From contig OX940865.1 in assembly GCA_954871525.1 (NCBI GenBank), forward strand, positions 20,196,420-20,260,419: 64,000 nt of DNA, read 5' to 3'. Positions 1 to 12,232 of this stretch are shown piece by piece (position 1 is the first letter of the stretch; each line of letters begins with the position of its first letter). This DNA is from Parietaria judaica (Eukaryota; Streptophyta; Magnoliopsida; Rosales; Urticaceae). The notes under the pieces were generated by a model, which worked only from the letters and a program-made list of their open reading frames with translations, had not been told where the DNA came from and made no database searches. Both the position numbers and the translations under genes were made by a program.

Positions 1-150
1 ACACAATATTCAAGAGCTTAATTTCTTCAACCAATAAAAACTAGACAAGAAACTAAGACAAAACATAATAAAACACAAGACATATACTCTTAAATTCACA
101 ATAAATTAAGCACAAGGGTGCCAAAATTATCACTTATTATCCCGTTATCA
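1..150. other. Left edge, no gene seen
   Basis: AT-rich sequence before the duplicated upstream block. No open reading frame, RNA gene or repeat could be supported here. Confidence 0.5.
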
Positions 151-589
151 CCTCATATTGTACATATTGCCTCATATTAATTGTGGAATTTAAGTCCAAT
201 TTCAACATGTGCGTTAAAAGTAAACTAGGTGCATTTAAATTGGACCTGTTAGACCACCTTTCAAAACGCTTCAAAAGAAAAAAATCAATTGAGGATGATT
301 GTATTCATGACCACATAATTCATATATTGGTCAGTGTCATCGTTGCAAGATCTCTTTGCTAACTGGACTTTGAAACGAACTTCACAAACGTCAACACATT
401 CTCCCAAAGATTTAGAAAAACGCAACGTCAAATAATTTAGAAAATGTAAGATAGTCTGGAAAATGGCTGCTAACTAGTTAAATTCTGAATGCATAAAATC
501 AAGCTTAGTGTCTTATAATGATCATCCCATGCTCTCCTGAAAAATAGTAACTGAATCACCATAATATCTGCACTAGTATCCATTTAAAA
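151..589 (+). repeat. Upstream duplicated block, copy 1 (distal OSC promoter)
   Basis: This block is repeated in direct orientation at 23304-23739 with only about a dozen differences by eye. It lies roughly 0.9-1.3 kb upstream of the intact OSC start, and the second copy lies upstream of the OSC pseudogene, so it belongs to the duplicated unit. No coding potential is visible. After it, 590-844 of copy 1 has no counterpart in copy 2, where about 3 kb of other sequence is found instead. Confidence 0.85.
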
Positions 590-844
590 CGTTGGCATTT
601 GAGAGAAATTACAATATTAATATTCTGTGGAAATAATCCTGTAAAGGACCCAGACAAGTCCGGGTCCGGGATATAAAGGACCTGGATCCGGATATTTTCT
701 TTAAAAAAAAAATCAACAGCCAATTGTCCAACAGCCAGTCGTCACTCCAGGAATGAGATCTCAAGACTTTACATCTCTGAATTAAGCAACATGCGTGTGT
801 TTACATTCAAAGTGCTCAATGTTCATCCACATCTAGCGAAGGTT

Positions 845-1453
845 ATATACCCCGGTCTTCTTGGCTTCCAAATAAGGCAATAAGAAATTCCACGATCAAA
901 GGGATTAAAGGCACCAACGAATACCTTCAATCGAATTGGTTCAAGGATATCCAGCTCCAATCAGATCTTGATGATGATGAGTTGGCAGATCGTGGCAATA
1001 ACTTTGATGTAGATCGTTGAATTCAGCAACATATATATCTCTTTTGTAAATGCGCAGATCTTCAGCAAACTTATCCAATCTTCTGTTGTTCTTATAAGTC
1101 TTCACACAACCTGCTTTCTAAACATAGTGACAAAACAAAGAACTAAAAAGTGTTCTTACGGTAACACCCCAAACATGATTGAAAAAAAAAAAAAAAAAAA
1201 AAAAAAACCCTCTATAAAAACCGAACTTTATCTTCAATTTTTTTTTCAAACGCTAGCTCTCATCTCCAATTCTGTCAAACTCGCTCAAGCTCTCAAAAAT
1301 CCAAAAATAAGATATAGTTTAATTATCTCATATAGTTATATAAGTACTAACTACTTACTATATAGTTTTTTTTTTTTTTTATCTTATATATAGTTATATA
1401 AAGGAACAGTCATATTAAAAGTTTCAATATCTACAGATCCTTACCGAATAAAA
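845..1453 (+). promoter_or_regulatory. Proximal OSC promoter and 5' UTR, duplicated at 26714-27298
   Basis: This is the sequence directly upstream of the OSC start codon. A TATA-like element (tatataaagg, 1396-1405) lies about 50 bp before the ATG at 1454. The stretch from about 848 onward is repeated at 26714-27298 upstream of the OSC pseudogene, and the TATA-like element is conserved there (near 27240). Two homopolymer runs, A near 1180-1206 and T near 1367-1380, differ in length between the copies. The promoter role is inferred from position. The duplication is read directly. Confidence 0.6.
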
Positions 1454-3659
1454 ATGTGGAAACTGAGGTATGGCAAGGGAGCTGAAGATCCTTACTTGTA
1501 CAGCACTAATAACTTCTTAGGAAGACAGGTATTCGAATTCGACCCGAACGCCGGAACCACTGAGGAGCGATCGGAGGTGGAAGAGGTTCGTCAGAATTTC
1601 TACGCAAACCGCCACAAAACCAAGCCCTGCAGTGACCTAATGTGGCGTCTCCAGGTAAATTTTATATGCATCTATATATGTACATACCACCTTTTATCTC
1701 TTGTATATCATGACCGTACGTTCAATCGAAATCTATGTGTTTAGACGCTAAGAGAGAAAAAGTTCAAGCAAGCTATTCCGCCGGTGAAGGTGGAGGATGG
1801 CGAGGAGATCTCATTCGCAAAGGCCGACGCAGCCATGAAAAGGTCCATAAACTTTTGGTCAGCCCTGCAGTCGCCGCACGGACATTGGCCTGGTCTCCTA
1901 TCCGGAGTCATGTTCTACGCCCCTCCAGTGGTACGTACTGTGCTACTTTTTTACTAGTCTTCAAAGAAAACCCTAGCTAAGTGCAGGAGATAAAATAAGT
2001 AGTACAAATTAGGTACGAACTGAAGAAATTTTAACTATACCTAGGGATTTGATGTGTTTTTATAATTCCAAATTAAGAAGTTTGCTTTACATGAATTGTA
2101 TCTAAAAAAACATTATATAAAGTTGAAGATGGTAAAGATGAACTGTAGTTTGAAATCAGTAATGATACATCCAGAACTCTTCAAAAACTTTTGAGCAGTT
2201 TGAGAACACGACTTACATGAGCTTAGGAGATGAAGCCCAACTATATTTAACTTTAAGAATACATGCAACACTACTAGAATAATTTTGTAAAATATTGTCT
2301 CAAATAGGCGATCACTGTAATTTTCAATTATTATTAAATTATAATATCAATGTGACCTTATATTTATATAATATATTTTTGAAAATATAATGTCTAATCA
2401 CATTTGATGCTTCCTTATAATCGACCAAGTCGGACCAGAGAACAAATATTAATTCATATGTATTAATTTACTAAGTTTTAATTGCATAAAGTTCTACTCT
2501 ATATAGGTGTTCTGTTTGTACATAACGGGAACATTAGACACAGTGTTGAGCGAGCAACACAAGAGGGAGATGTTGTGGCACATGTATTGCCATCAAAATG
2601 ACGACGGAGGGTGGGGACTGAATGTTGAGGGGCCGAGCATGATGATGTGCACTGTCCTTAACTATCTCGCTATGCGTATCCTAGGAGAATCCCAGGACGG
2701 TGGCCTAGGTGATGCCTGCGCCCGAGCTCGTGAATGGATTCACCGTCATGGCAGTGCCACAAGCTCTGCCTCTTGGGGGAAGACTTGGATGTCGGTAAGG
2801 CCATTTTCCAAATGATATGTTGACTTAGTTGTGTACTTAACTTGCTTCATAAGTAAGAAGTTATAATGTTAGCTTATATTTGTTATAAACATAGACATCT
2901 CTTCAATTAAATTAATATTAGATTATTCAATTGAGCTTTTATATTATGATAAAGTAATGATATATTTATACATTAGGTATAAATAATTTTTTTTTTTATA
3001 ATCATAATAGTAAAATAATAGAATACATGGATATAGCTAGAGTAGAGAGATGGAAATAACCTTTTTAATATAAATTACTAAACCAGCAATAATCGATCAT
3101 ATTATATGATTTAGTGTTATTTTAATTAATATTAAAGAACGACACATGAAATGAAATAATATGTATGGTTACATTTAATAAAATAAGTAAGTGCTTTATC
3201 TGATTGATTAAATTAATTGGATTAAAAATGCATCTATGAAGTGACAGCTTTAATAAATATATCAAATGAAAATTCCATAAAGGATAGTTTCAAAAAATGG
3301 TATATGAAATAAAATCGATATACGATATAAATGTGGTCTCATAGTATTACAATGGGCGAGAAATTTGATATTGCTTCTATATCACAGAAATTTTACATTG
3401 TTTTGGGATTAGAACTCAATCCAAACATAATAATTATTAATATAAAACGGATTTTGTGTAGACATGCATGTAGGGGCTGACCCGATTATTTTAGAGGATT
3501 TGCGCCAAAGATTAATATGAAGTCTTTTTTAAAGTTTTATATTTATTTATTTCTAATTTTCATATCATAAAAAATTAATTTTATTTAGTAAAATTTAATA
3601 ATAGTCAAGTGCAAGCAATTTCAATATTATATAACGATCTTCTTCTTCTTCTTCTTCTT

Positions 3660-3702
<43 letters not shown>

Positions 3703-3900
3703 CCACTAATAGAATCTAATGAAATATTAATATAAACGTGATGAAAAGTATATCCGATATTTTCTTTTATCTCTCTCCTAGATCATGAATCTATTTTTTT
3801 TTTCTTGTTTCATCAAATTCTATTAAAAATCATGTTTTCTAATACTGCATGTTCTCCAAAAGGGAAGTGGTGCACATACCATTTACACGTGACAATCTAA

Positions 3901-3938
<38 letters not shown>

Positions 3939-6900
3939 CTGAAAAAAAATTATGATGGGTTTATTATACTAAGCTAGGCTTCAACATATAATATAAACAT
4001 TACATATACTTCCACTGAGGGATAAATGTCAATCTAGATATGAAGACTCTACATTTTTTTTATAAACTCTTTAACACAAACTAGACAACAACAGAAAATG
4101 AAAATAAAGTAAAAATAAAATAGGATTTTATCTTAAAAAAATACTAGTATAAGGGAGCTTATTTTTCACAGAACTTTCGGCAGCAACTCAATGTGTCTAA
4201 GAGTTGGGCCGGCCTTGCTTACTAATTCTTAGAAACCATAATTTTAATTAATTTTCAAATGCAAAAGAATAATACTAGAACAAGAGTTTTATACATAAAT
4301 ATACTACGTAAAGCTTTATATAGCGCAAAATGTAAAAAATAAATTGGTAAGAAGACTACTGTGATTTTTATAAGTTATTTATAATTTAATCATTTTTATA
4401 ATTAGTCGAGCCGATAATACATTATATATATACAATATATAAGGACATATAATAGAATCATATAAGTACGAAGCTTAGGCCTTAGATTAGTATTATAGTA
4501 GTATATGTGATAAAAGTACATTGATGCAAATATAAAATGGATGTACTAATTATTTTGATCGTTAATGGTAGATACTTGGGGTGTATGAATGGGATGGATG
4601 CAATCCTATGCCACCAGAATTTTGGCTCTTGCCTTCTGAGATTCCTCCTTATCTTCCCTGTAAGTTATTATCTCTCTAGATCATCTCTTACTCATTGACC
4701 AGATTAAGAGAAAAGGCTTCAGCCCAATATTCCACAGTTTAACGTTTTCTATTCACGTTTTTATATAAATAAAGAAACTTGAAGAAATATTCCACAGTTT
4801 AAAGTTTTCTATTCACGTTTTTACTAAATCGAAAAAATTATTACCCAATCCAAACTGTATTTTATCTTATTTTGGACAAAAAAAAATAATAATATTTCTC
4901 TACCTAAGTTGAGAAACTGTCACTCTACTCATTAAACTGTCAAACTTTGTGCCAAAACTGTCAACCCATACTCGAAACAATATCAAAGTTTATACAATGT
5001 TGCCCAACATATTTTTAATATTGCTTAGTTATTACGTACTATTTTATTTTGCTCTTTAATTTTTTTTTTAAATACTAGAAACTGTCAAACTTTACTCATA
5101 AAAATGTTCAACTTTGTGCCAAAAATTGTCTAAAATGTCGCTACTCATTTAGAGAACAGGGTTTCCAAAATAAGATAAAATATAATTTGGGAAATAATTA
5201 TTCAGATTTAATAAAAACGGAAATAAAAAATGTTGGATTCGTGGTTTGAGGAATATTTTTACAAGTTTCCCTGCCTCTCCATATATGCTTCTTATACTGT
5301 GATGTTTATTATCAGTGAAGATGTTATCCTATTGCCGGATGACTTACCTCCCAATGTCTTATCTCTACGGCAAGAAGTTCGTTGGTCCTATCACACCGTT
5401 GATCAAACAACTGAGGGAGGAGATCCATAATGAGCCCTACAATCAGATGAAGTGGAGCAAATTGCGCCACGTGTGTGCCGACACAGACAACTATTACCCT
5501 CCCGGCATACTACAGAGGCTGGTGTGGGACGGCGCGTACTATATCGTAGAGCCCCTAGCCACAACTTGGCCATTTAGCAGGATGAGAAAGAATGCTATTG
5601 AGAGAGTGATTGAGCACATTCACTATGAAGACGAGCATAGTCGATACATCACTATCGGTTGCATCGAGAAGCCGCTGGACATGCTTGTCTGTTGGCTTGA
5701 GGATCCAAAAGGCGAGGCTTTTAAAAAGCATGTATCTAGACTTAATGAGTTCTTTTGGGTCGCAGAAGACGGTATAAGTATACAAGTAAGACATTTGCCG
5801 GTATATGACCACAATTTTTGTTTTATTGGCTCTTATTATACATTAGAAATTAACAAAAAAGAGAACATGAATGTTTTCCGAAAACAGATAACCAGTACCC
5901 ATGGGTTGAATCATTTGTTTTTATATAAAATAATAAAAAAAAAAAACCCACAAGTAAAATGCCGCTTGACCACATATCATATATGTTGAGTCTATCAAAT
6001 GCTTAGGTTATTAATTTATTATTATATTTTCTTAGTCTCTCATTATCACGCGACTTATATTTAATCCAGATACTGATATTGTATTACTGATTTGCACACA
6101 TGCGTTATCTTTATACGCATTTTTTAAATAAAAAAATAAATTAAAAAACTTCACGTTCTTAAAAACGATATTTTAGTTTTAAAAAAAATAAAATTGATTT
6201 GTCCACTAAAGAAATTTTCAATACTAATTATATGGTAATGCAATTTTTTAACAAAACTCTTTATTCGGTTTTAGTTGGAGATATACCAAAAAAGACGATA
6301 AGTTTTGTTCAATTTATCCGTTTCACCCATAATCTATTGTTGGGTTTTTTGTTTGGGTTTGCAGAGTTTCGGTTGTCAAACCTGGGATTCTAGTTTCTCT
6401 GTTCAGGCTCTCCTTGCCGCTGCAGTAAATGACAAAATCTCCCCTGTCTTGAAGAAAGCACATGAATTCCTCAAGAATTCACAGGTGAGAGAGGATCCTC
6501 CAGATCGCTTGAGCCATTATCGCCACATTTCTAAGGGATCATGGACTTTATCCGACCGGGACCACGGGTGGCAAGTATCTGACTGCACCGCTGAAGCTCT
6601 TCGAGTAAGTGTTTTACTCCTTAACTTGTCATACTCGTATATTTTTTTTTCTTTTACCCCCTCCCCCAAGATTCAAATCCTTGTTTAGTGCCTGAACTGA
6701 ACGTGAACATAATGTCATCTTATTAATATCAATTATGGTCTTAATATATTGATCTGAATTTGCAGGCTTGTCTATCACTATCGATTTTGTCGCCGGATCT
6801 TGTGGGAGAGCCAATGGAAGCTGAGCACCTATACGATTCCGTAAATATTATACTCACTTTTCAGGTGAGAAATCAAAAAATTTCCATATTTATATATGTA

Positions 6901-9295
6901 TGGCTGTTTGTTTTAATAGACTCTGATGTGACCAAAATTGTCCTGAAAAGAGCCCCAATGGCGGCGTTTCAGTTTGGGAGCCAGCGGGAGGCGCAAAATG
7001 GTTGGAGGTTAGCAAATTAATCTTACATATATATTATATGCATTTCATATTTTGAAACTACTAATTACTTTATATATTATTTGCTCAGTTTCTCAATCCT
7101 ATTGGGTTCATGAAGGACGTTGTAGTAGAGCATGAGTAAGTACAACATTACATTAATATTGTTCTAAAAATAAATTAGAGAAGATAGAAAGAATTATTTG
7201 GTTGGGATAAAATGGTAGCAGAACTCCTTGTTAGGAAATGGAGCGACATAAAGCCAACTTAAAAAAAATGTGACAAAAGTGAATGGGGTCTATCAGATCT
7301 GTTAAAAAAGTGAACTTGAATATCTTTTCATAATTTTTTAAGTTTAGCTATGTCGCTAATAACCCATAAATAACTAAATAAGTAAGTTGTACTTTTGCTA
7401 TGTATTTCTCGTACATGATAATCCTTGTCTTGCCAGTCTCTACATATTTGTATTATAATCATATAGATATATATATGCAGGTACGTAGAATGCACCGCAT
7501 CTTGTATGCAAGCATTAAGCTTATTCAGGGAGATATATCCGAAGCACAGAAGAAATGAGATTGATAAGTTCATCAGCAAAGGAGCGCAGTTCATAGAAGA
7601 CGTGCAAATGGCGGACGGGTCGTGGTATGGAAATTGGGGGATTTGCTTCACCTACGGCACGTGGTTTGCGATAAAAGGCTTGGTCTCTGCCGGAAGAGAC
7701 CACCGCAACTGTGAGTCTCTCAGCCGGGGGCTTGATTTCTTGCTCAACATACAAACTCGAGACGGCGGTTGGGGCGAGAGTTATGTTTCATGCCCTACCA
7801 AGGTTAAGCATCTTCTTATCTTTTGTTAATTTTAAATACTTAGAAGTTGAATTACTCTTAAATTTGCAAGTGAGTATATATGAATTGATGGACTCATGTG
7901 ACGTGGCGCTTAACGACAAGTGCTAATTCTACTTTGCTAATTTTTGTGAATTAGGGTACTTTTGTCTTCAAAATTTGAACGTAAATAATAAAATGATATT
8001 TGTATCGAAGTTATATATTTAATTTTCCGCTAATAACCCTTAATATAAACAACTGCTTATGAATTTTGGCGTAACGCAGGCATATACACCGTTGGATGGA
8101 AATAGGTCAAACCTTGTGCAAACTGCATTTGCATTGATGGCTTTGATCACCGGTGGACAGGTCACCATTTCATTAACTAATTCTCAACATAAATTTGAAA
8201 AAAAAAATATGATTTAAAAAAAAAATTCATGAAATGCCCAAAATACACTCAAGGTTTAAGAGAAATACACATAGTTTCAAATTTCAATTAATTGATTTAT
8301 ACCCATTTTTAATAAATTTTGGACCATTATAAACTTGATTTTAATTATATATTTTTAGTTTAGTTAATAAATTATTAATTATTTAGTTTAATATCGAAAT
8401 TTTATTTTCTTAAAATTAAGATCGAATTATTCCCATATTTATAATATTTTAAATTAATTTGATACTTTGACCTCGTATTTTGAATTTCCTTTAATTTTTC
8501 TTTTATTTCTCTGTCTTTCATCGATTTACCAAATGATGTATGCAGATTTACAAATGTAGTTTTGTAAAAATATTTACCAAATGATGTATGTAGATTTACA
8601 AAAATCGTTTTGTAATTTTTTTTACCAAATCATAACCAAGTATTTACAAAAGAACGATCAAAATGTTTCGTAAACTTATTTGCATAACTACAAAAGGCCA
8701 TTCATTTCATAATTGTGTAAATAAATTTACGTTGTGCAATGGCTGAAAAAAAAAGTAGAGAATTAATTTGATTTGATTTTTATTTTTAAAAATTGATTAA
8801 ACGTGATCAGATTATCCTAAATGTATTGATTAATAGGAATAACAAAGATTTAGATTTAAATGGTCAAAGTAAGGAATATTCAACGTGATCAGTAAATGAT
8901 TATCCATAATATTACTAATTAATAGGGAGATATGGTATAATTGACTACTTTTAAAGAATGTTTTTTTTTTTAGTTCAAATAAAAAAAAAACGAATTTTTT
9001 TTATACGAGAACTTAAATAATAAAAAACGAAATGTAATTTAGTCCACACATTATTTTTTTGGTAATTATGATTACCATATTTAGAATTAAGTATTTCTTT
9101 GAAACGTTGAGTCATAAATGAATATTTGCATTATTCACCCTTTAGAAAATAGTCAATATTAATCAAACATTTTATATTATGCCATTTAGGCTGAGAGAGA
9201 CGCCACTCCCATTCATCGTGCTGCCAAATTATTGATTAATTCTCAATTGGAAGACGGAGATTTTCCTCAACAGGTATTTATACAAATAATGCCAA

Positions 9296-9335
<40 letters not shown>

Positions 9336-10127
9336 GATTTTTAGTGCCAATTACTGCATTTCAATTTTTTAAAGTACTGTTTGATGTTGTTGACATACAA
9401 AACCAAAGTTCAAATTTATTAATAATTACATAAAATATTCAAATCTAAATAATAAAGATCGTATCACAAATTTCATGTGAACGTTCAAATTTTCGACACA
9501 TATCACGGAAAAATACGAGAAAATTAGTAGTACTCGTGCTAAGTTGTGGGAAGCCGCTTGTGAGTGTAAGGCCAATGAGCCAGTAGCCTTAGGCCGAAGA
9601 GGGACCAAAATCTGATCTTAGAGGCCCAAAATTATCCAGAAAAAAACATACGATCTGGATTGGGAATGTGAAATATACCAATAAATTAATTAAAAAAAAT
9701 ATCTTATTAATGTGCTAAGTAGTGCGACATGCCGTAGTACTACATATATTTTGAATTTCGACTCTAAATTTGGTGTCTAAACTCTAAACTAGTACTACTT
9801 TACATGTTTCGAACTTCACTATATCAAAATACAGCTTAAACATATATAGACGTTGGCTGGAAAAGTATAATTTATTATAACTGGCATAAGCTGTTTACTA
9901 AAATGTATGTTGTATTTTAGATTATTACATAATTTTAAGATTCATGCTAAACAAAATTGGTCGTTATTATAATTCTATGACTTACTAAAAAAAATGATAT
10001 GCAGGAATTTACTGGCGCTACGATGAGGAACCTAATGCTACACTACACGTCACATAGGAATGTCTTCCCTATTTATGCTCTTGCTCAATACCGTAACTTG
10101 GTTCTCTTACCGAAACTGGAGATCTAA
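1454..10127 (+). CDS. Oxidosqualene cyclase (triterpene synthase), 13 exons, intact
   Basis: Cyclises 2,3-oxidosqualene to a triterpene alcohol or ketone, normally at the ER. Exons: 1454-1654, 1745-1930, 2507-2794, 4572-4659, 5316-5785, 6365-6604, 6766-6864, 6951-7007, 7089-7135, 7481-7802, 8080-8160, 9190-9273, 10005-10127. All have GT-AG borders and join in frame to 761 aa, the usual family length. The catalytic DCTAE motif is at about 484-488, and QW-type repeats are present ([17 protein letters not shown]). The product-determining motif reads MLSYCR (257-262): Leu as in lupeol synthases where beta-amyrin synthases have Trp, but Ser where Cys is usual. Also odd are [16 protein letters not shown] in exon 2 (usually GHWPAEN.GPLFFLPP) and [10 protein letters not shown] at the C-terminus (usually FPLWALAEYR). 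A polyadenylation-like aataaa lies near 10223. Product unknown; not a sterol-type cycloartenol synthase by motif. Confidence 0.93.
3639..3699. repeat. (CTT)7 followed by a 39-base A run, OSC intron 3
   Basis: A trinucleotide repeat of CTT units (3639-3660) runs directly into an A homopolymer (3661-3699). It lies in the large third intron of the OSC. The length is likely to vary between individuals and to be unreliable in assemblies. Confidence 0.9.
3904..3936. repeat. (AT)n microsatellite in OSC intron 3
   Basis: A dinucleotide AT run of about 16 units. Similar runs occur at 14702-14731 (inside the solo LTR), 25195-25239, 32086-32111 (upstream of the BAHD) and 56252-56275. Confidence 0.9.
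4815..5220. mobile_element. MITE-like inverted-repeat element in OSC intron 4
   Basis: The left end (4815-4878) is repeated in inverted orientation at the right end (about 5158-5220). Both share the core attttatcttattttgga and the outer acgtttttactaaat-like stretch, giving imperfect terminal inverted repeats of about 60 bp. The interior has short repeats of the type aaactgtcaa and no coding potential. A tandem duplication of about 57 bp (around 4727-4820) lies directly upstream. I could not define a target duplication. Confidence 0.6.
8233..8760. mobile_element. Fragment of a non-autonomous element (family with 20288-22195 and 35262-36647), OSC intron 11
   Basis: The first part (aaatgcccaaaatacactc, then attttggaccattataaac) aligns with the left end of the element at 35262-36647 and with the reverse complement of the right end of the element at 20288-22195. 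It contains two copies of a unit of about 47 bp around accaaatgatgtatg (8528 and 8576). The opposite terminus (gagccaaatgccc type) was not found before exon 12, so the copy appears truncated. Confidence 0.5.
9297..9333. repeat. (ATT)n microsatellite in OSC intron 12
   Basis: A trinucleotide ATT run of about 12 units just downstream of exon 12. Confidence 0.9.
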
Positions 10128-11065
10128 AGGCGTAACTATTGATATTAAGATTACGATGTTTGAAGATGTGAATCTGCAAATCTAAGTGTGTCTTTGTTTA
10201 CTTATAGATTAAAACGTTTTGAAATAAAAATTTGTGTGACACTTAGAGTGTCTCTTATTATACCTCAGTGATATTAATAAGTTTTATTATTTTATTATAT
10301 TTAAATAACAATAATATATAACATTTAATAGAAGTAAGATGAATATATTGTTGGGTGCAACGAGACCTCTGATCCTATTACGGCTAGGGCCATTTCTCGA
10401 TAGAACACGATCTCATATAATAAGGATATGCCTGATCAATCTGCCTCTTGACCGGACGGTGTACAATGTTTTTCAAACTTATAAGTATTGGTTTATTAAG
10501 TCACGCATATATTTTATTTGGATCATTTCTATATTTGTATATACTATATATATTGAATGGGTTGTAATTTTGTATATTGGACATATTACATGTGATTAAC
10601 ATAGACCTATTACATGTGATTTAATGGCAAACATGAAACGCCCCAATTTAATGAAGCTTTGAGCATGAAAGATCTTGTGATTTTTTTAGCCAGCCAAGGA
10701 TATCAAGAGTATAAAATGGGCCCTAATTTTGAGTTGAGATTGTATTACATGTGAGTCCAAGGTTCAAAATGCCGTTTTGACCGATAAATCGGTTGTCGTT
10801 TTCGAAGATTGTCGATGAATTTTCGAGGACTATCGATGGAAAACTAATAAAATTGTAGCTTATTTATTATTTCATAATCTTTATTTATTTATAGTTTTAA
10901 ATATTAGTTACTGATTATTTCACATTGATACATAATTCTAAATGCTCTCAGTGACTGTTTTTTAGTTTTGTTGTTAATTGTTAATAACTGTTCAGTTTAA
11001 TTGTTAATAATGGCTCAGATTGGTTGTTAATTACATGTTTAATGTTGAGAATTGTCTGTTAATAT
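10128..11065. other. Downstream of OSC, no gene seen
   Basis: AT-rich sequence holding the OSC 3' UTR (polyadenylation-like aataaa near 10223). A short open frame at 10339-10599 has no recognisable domain and no splice context. From about 10750 the sequence has the character of transposon DNA leading into the Mutator-like relic. Confidence 0.5.
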
Positions 11066-11089
11066 ATGTTTACATTTTTTTTTATCAGG

Positions 11090-11505
11090 TTGAAGCTATC
11101 AACACCAACCAATTTGAGGTTATCGATGGCATGTTTCACAGTGTTTGTTGATATTGCATCAAAGACGTGTTATTGTTGTGCTTGGCAGCTTAATGACTTC
11201 CCGTGTTTGCATGCCGCCGCAGCTCTCTCTACGGTGAATTTAAATCCGATCGATTTCATCCCTGATTATTTCACAAAAGACGCGTTTGTAGCGTTGTATT
11301 CACATGATGCTAATCTGGTCACACATGACGGTGTTTGGGATCTTGCAACTAATGCTACAGTAATCAATCCTCCAGTTCAGAAGCGTCAAGTAGGAAGACC
11401 CAAGATGAAAATATTTGTTCAAAAGCTGAGTTGCATCATCCGTATCATAAACGTTGCGGGAAGTGTGGAAAACCAGGGCACGGCAAGAGGAGTTGTTTGG
11501 CTTAG
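11090..11505 (+). pseudogene. Relic of a Mutator-like (MuDR) transposase C-terminus
   Basis: Only the 3' end of a transposase is left. A SWIM zinc finger is readable (KTCYCCAWQLNDFPCLHAA, near 11165-11222), followed by a VGRPK basic stretch (about 11389-11403) and, in another frame, a CCHC zinc knuckle (RCGKCGKPGHGKRSC, near 11452-11496). Upstream of the SWIM finger the family-like frame (EAINTNQFEVIDGMFHS) ends in a stop and continues in a second frame, and a third frame is needed for the zinc knuckle. At least two frameshifts are therefore present. No DDE catalytic region is visible, so the element is dead. Confidence 0.75.
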
Positions 11506-11753
11506 TTACTTAAGCGAACTTGTTTGTTACCAATGTGTTTGTTACCAATGTGTGTATCGATTCATATTTCCCTATTAACATTTATTTCTTCTACAAATAC
11601 GATGATAGCTTCTAAGTTTTCATTCATATTACCATGGTTAAATCTCGTTAATAGCTTCTGAGTTTTGGTTCAAAAATGTTTCAAAATAACTGATATTGCA
11701 ACTATAATTGGGACAAGATTAAATCGTGGGTGTTCATATTACCATTTTTATTC

Positions 11754-12232
11754 GGGAAACTCGAGAAAATGGCTCAAAAAAAACACCATAATTGAACTTT
11801 TGAACACATTTAAAAAAACCAATGTTTTTGAACTTTGCCCAATTTTAGACGATTTTACCCCTGATTAACATTGGGGATGTTGTACAATTAACATTCTTGG
11901 GACAATTTCTTATGATCCTTGGGGACAGTAATTTAAATTTAGGGGACAATTTTTGATAATTTAGGGACAATTTTTGGTACATTTAGGGGACAGTTTTTGG
12001 TAATTTAGGGACAGTGTTTGAAATTGTCCCATCTTGGGACAATTTCTTCAGAATTTGGGGACAATAATTTAGATTTGGGGGACAGTTTTTGATAATTAAG
12101 GACAGTTTAGGAGTTAATTTATCAGGGGTAAAATCGTCTAAAATTGGACAAAGTTTAGAAACATTGATTTTTTTTAAAATGTGTTCAAAAGTTCAATTAT
12201 AGTGTTTTTTGAGCCATTTTCTCAAGTTTCCC
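11754..12232. mobile_element. 479-bp MITE with about 118-bp terminal inverted repeats and 8-bp target duplication
   Basis: The left arm (11754 to about 11870, starting gggaaactcgagaaaatggc) is the inverted copy of the right arm (about 12115-12232). Eight bases, ttttattc, flank both sides (11746-11753 and 12233-12240), which fits a target-site duplication. The middle (about 11895-12110) is a degenerate tandem array of roughly 20-bp units of the type ggggacaatttttgataat. An 8-bp duplication suggests hAT, while the very long TIRs suggest a Mutator-like source. Confidence 0.85.

Noticed and set aside
1127..1393. 88-codon open frame upstream of the OSC
   Set aside because: It is low-complexity (poly-Lys, poly-Phe), lies in the promoter, and is repeated with changes in the duplicate. 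It is not a gene.
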